Below, one piece after another: positions 32,899 through 35,195 of a stretch of DNA of 35,195 nt (its first letter is position 1; the number at the start of each line of letters is the position of its first letter). The translations under genes and the position numbers were made by a program. Under the pieces are notes generated by a model. The model did not search any database, was not told the DNA's origin, and saw only the letters and a list, made by a program, of their open reading frames with translations. The stretch is from Amycolatopsis rhizosphaerae (GTDB lineage Bacteria; Actinomycetota; Actinomycetes; Mycobacteriales; Pseudonocardiaceae): the NCBI RefSeq assembly GCF_007713715.1, contig NZ_VJWX01000015.1, forward strand, positions 1-35,195, read 5' to 3'.

Positions 32899-34713
32899 TC
32901 AGCTGTGGCCCACTGCGGCAAGCGCGAAGTAGAGCAAGGCGGTCGCGGTGAAATCGTCGGCGGGCTCGACACTCTGCCACGCGCCGACAGCGTCGACGTA
33001 GCGTGCCCCCTGGCCGTCGAAACGGGCGAAATCCGCGACCGCGCACTGACGCATCGCCGGAAAACGGTTCGGTTCGGTGAACTTGTCCGCCTTGTTCGGG
33101 CCGTTGACCGCCGCGCCGGTCAGCACCTCGCCGGTCAGGTTGGCCACCTGGTGCTCCGGGCAGCGCGGGAACACGCTGCCCGCCCCGATGACGAACGAGG
33201 ATCCCCATGCGTTGGCGCCGAGCACCCAGTTGCGCTGCCGGGTGGCGAAGGCGTCGTAGGTGTGCTGCCCCGTGACGCGGTGGTACAACTCGGCGGTGAT
33301 GGCGAGGCCGAAGGTGTGCGGCACCGAATCGAACTCCACGTAGCTCGCGCCGGCCCGGAACGGGTCCTTGTCCGACCTGGTGCGGCCGTCTTCCAGTTGG
33401 CGCGCCAGATCGCGCACGAGGTCGTCCCTGGTGACCTGGGTACCGGTGACGAGCGGGATCAGGTCGGCGTGCGCGAGTGCGCTGACGTCGCCGACGCCGA
33501 GCGTGCCCCGCACGTCGGAGGCCAGGTACTCCGCGGCCCAGTGCTGGGCATCCTGAATCCACCCCGGGGTTCTCGGGTCGTCGAGCGCCCGTCCGGCGAG
33601 CGCGAGCTCGGTCGCGGCGAACTCCAGATCGTCCTGCCAGGAGTCCTCCGGATAGAACGCGTGCGGATAGGCCGTGGTCAACTCATCGGTGGGTTGCCGT
33701 GAAGCCAGGGCGTACACCTTCGCCGCCTTGTCGAGCGCGCGGTGTGCCGTTTCGCCGGTATCGGTCTGGGCGGCGAGCGCGAAGGCCGCAGCGACCTTGC
33801 CGGCGAGGTTGGGACTGATCGGCTGCCCCGGTTCGGCCGCGCGGAACACGGGCCGCCGGGCCAGCATGGGATCCGCCCCGGGCGCCTCATCGGCCTCGGG
33901 CAGGCGCCAGACGTCATGGTCGGTGGGCCGCACCTCGTCGTTGCCGGCGCCGATGCCAACCTGGGCGTAGAGCGTGCCGGTGCGGTCGTCCCACATCTTG
34001 TCCAGCCAGGCCATGCCGTGCCCGGTCTCGGCGGCGAGTTCCGGGCCGCCCGCGCGCGAATCCCGCTGCGCGATCAGCAGGACCGCGGCGCTGTAGGCCG
34101 CGGTGTGGGTGAACTTCAGGAAGTCTCCGGCGTCGAACCAGCCGCCGGCCACGTCGACCGGTCCGCCGGACGGCGTGAGCCTTTCGTCATGAAGCTCGTC
34201 TTCGTCGTAGGCCGGGGTGGCGTAAACCATGGCCTCGCTGTCGTTGAGGTGGGACGGCCTGCGGCCCAGCACGCTTGGTACGACATCCGCGCCGTCCCGC
34301 TGCGCCTGGAAGAAGCGGACGTTCGCGGCGACCTGAGGGCCGAAGAGGTCAGCGGCCGACGCGACCCGGAACACCGGAGACGGCGCGATCCCGTCCACCA
34401 GCACCCGGTAGCCGCCCGGTGTCCGCACTGCGGAGACATCCAGCACGCGCACCGAGTGGAAACCGTCGTTCCACGGGCCCGTCGACGTGCCCGTCCGGCC
34501 GGTGAGAACGGTCTTCCCGGCCTCATCGACCACCGTGAACGGCCTGTCGCCCGGGTCGGCCGCGCTCAACAGGTACACGTTCTTCGTCTCCTCGGGTGTG
34601 TACCCGACTTGGTCGACGCGGACGAACCCGGTGACCGGGGTGCCGACAGTGCTCACCGGCGCGGCGCAGCCCGCGCCGAGCATCACGGTGAGGGCGAGTA
34701 GGAGCGTTCGCAT
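32899..34713 (-). CDS. Secreted glycoside hydrolase family 9 lipoprotein
   Basis: 604 residues. N-terminal lipobox LGAGC (Cys 16) after a hydrophobic stretch, so it is anchored outside the membrane. Residues about 28-120 form an Ig-like CelD_N domain (FVRVDQVGYTPEETKNVYLL). The GH9 (alpha/alpha)6 domain follows, with GGWFDAGDFLKF (nucleophilic-water Asp pair) and the C-terminal SVEPADDFTATALLYF carrying the general-acid Glu (E583). No cellulose-binding module or linker is present. Family members are endo-/exo-glucanases or related glycosidases; the exact polysaccharide is not readable. Apparently monocistronic. Confidence 0.9.
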   Translation of the reverse strand: MRTLLLALTVMLGAGCAAPVSTVGTPVTGFVRVDQVGYTPEETKNVYLLSAADPGDRPFTVVDEAGKTVLTGRTGTSTGPWNDGFHSVRVLDVSAVRTPGGYRVLVDGIAPSPVFRVASAADLFGPQVAANVRFFQAQRDGADVVPSVLGRRPSHLNDSEAMVYATPAYDEDELHDERLTPSGGPVDVAGGWFDAGDFLKFTHTAAYSAAVLLIAQRDSRAGGPELAAETGHGMAWLDKMWDDRTGTLYAQVGIGAGNDEVRPTDHDVWRLPEADEAPGADPMLARRPVFRAAEPGQPISPNLAGKVAAAFALAAQTDTGETAHRALDKAAKVYALASRQPTDELTTAYPHAFYPEDSWQDDLEFAATELALAGRALDDPRTPGWIQDAQHWAAEYLASDVRGTLGVGDVSALAHADLIPLVTGTQVTRDDLVRDLARQLEDGRTRSDKDPFRAGASYVEFDSVPHTFGLAITAELYHRVTGQHTYDAFATRQRNWVLGANAWGSSFVIGAGSVFPRCPEHQVANLTGEVLTGAAVNGPNKADKFTEPNRFPAMRQCAVADFARFDGQGARYVDAVGAWQSVEPADDFTATALLYFALAAVGHS

Positions 34714-34788
34714 GCACAGACCTTGGCAGGGCGTCCGCCGGAACCCTGCGGCGGCTGGTCACCTGCTCCGGTTCAAGAGAATGTGGGC

Positions 34789-35195
34789 ATGGTCGAGCAG
34801 AGCATCTGGATGCGGAAGGTCACCGCGGACCCCGGTCATTCCAGTTGGTACATCGAGCGCTTCCGCGCCATGGCTCGCGCTGGTGAGGACCTGGCCGGGG
34901 AAGCCCGCCTCGTGGACGCCATGGTGCCTGCGGGCCCGGCCGGGTGGGTGGTGCGTTGGCCGAGGCCGGTCACGAAGTCGTCGGTGTGGACGTCGACCCG
35001 GTCCTGATCAGGCTGCGGGGCAGGATCATCCCGGGCCATTGTGGATGGTGGGTCGCCGTGACTACTTCCTGCTCGCCGACAGCTCCCGCAACGGCGCCAC
35101 CGTCACCGGCGACTGCAATCCGGCCGGAGCGGCACCGCGCCCACCTCCCGCACCGGCGAGTTCGTCCCCGCACTGGCCCGGCAACCGGCCGGTTG
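34789..35195 (+). pseudogene. Frameshifted SAM-dependent methyltransferase remnant
   Basis: From the ATG at 34789, MVEQSIWMRKVTADPGHSSW and then YIERFRAMARAGEDLAGEARLVDAM match the N-terminus of a common actinobacterial class I methyltransferase. The expected SAM motif (LDAGCGPGR) directly after is absent. The family sequence resumes two frames over at about 34947 (GGALAEAGHEVVGVDVDPVLI), so a deletion plus frameshift has removed the glycine loop. Beyond about 35010 the match fades; a short frame there contains DYFLLADSSRNGATVTG, loosely FHA-like, but I cannot assign it. The fragment runs to the window edge. Confidence 0.65.

Noticed and set aside
34970-35195. FHA-domain gene at the right edge
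   Set aside because: Only a short stretch resembles the FHA core, there is no start or full domain, and the window ends; treated as unassigned sequence after the methyltransferase remnant.

Overview
The window is high-GC DNA with many GTG/TTG starts and four-base ATGA/GTGA stop-start overlaps. This fits an actinomycete, probably a Streptomyces- or Pseudonocardia-type antibiotic producer; the genus cannot be read from it. No rRNA, tRNA, CRISPR array or insertion sequence was seen.

Region A (1-12273, minus strand, transcribed right to left) is a nearly gap-free biosynthetic operon and the main item of interest. In order it encodes a lysine/ornithine N-hydroxylase, a D-amino-acid-oxidase-type flavoenzyme, a cupin/methionyl-tRNA-synthetase-like hydrazine synthetase that carries an extra C-terminal carrier-protein domain, a one-module NRPS (TubC docking-Cy-A-PCP, specificity code read as cysteine), an acyl-AMP ligase, a free acyl carrier protein, a GNAT acyltransferase, a penicillin-acyltransferase-like (C45) Ntn enzyme and a type II thioesterase cut by the window edge. 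The first three match the N-N bond-forming trio known from s56-p1 (Spb38/39/40) and triacsin (Tri26-28), which makes hydrazinoacetic acid from N6-hydroxylysine and glycine. Ligase, ACP and GNAT recall triacsin Tri29/30/31. The inferred product is a hydrazine-bearing acyl unit condensed with cysteine and cyclised to a thiazoline. I do not recognise a described compound from this exact gene set.

Region B (12274-17143, plus strand) holds a divergent regulatory gap with two inverted repeats, a STAND-type ATPase regulator lacking a DNA-binding domain, an EamA-type exporter and a Leu/Phe/Val dehydrogenase homologue whose catalytic lysine is replaced by tryptophan. These probably belong to the cluster as regulator, export and a tailoring or precursor function.

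Region C (17208-23777) is a second minus-strand operon: flavin reductase, Ldh-family oxidoreductase homologue, possible small ORF, luciferase-like monooxygenase, acyl-CoA ligase, HMG-CoA-lyase-like protein and NIPSNAP protein. It faces a divergent MarR regulator across a repeat-rich operator region. The lyase-like and Ldh-like proteins lack canonical catalytic residues, so the chemistry is not predictable by homology alone.

Region D (23851-35195) looks like ordinary accessory chromosome: a gamma-glutamylcyclotransferase-like protein, a divergent MFS/AraC pair, a complete Dpp/Opp-type peptide ABC importer operon with internal and terminal hairpins, a remnant of an MHS-family transporter, a secreted GH9 glycosidase lipoprotein, and a frameshifted methyltransferase remnant at the right edge.
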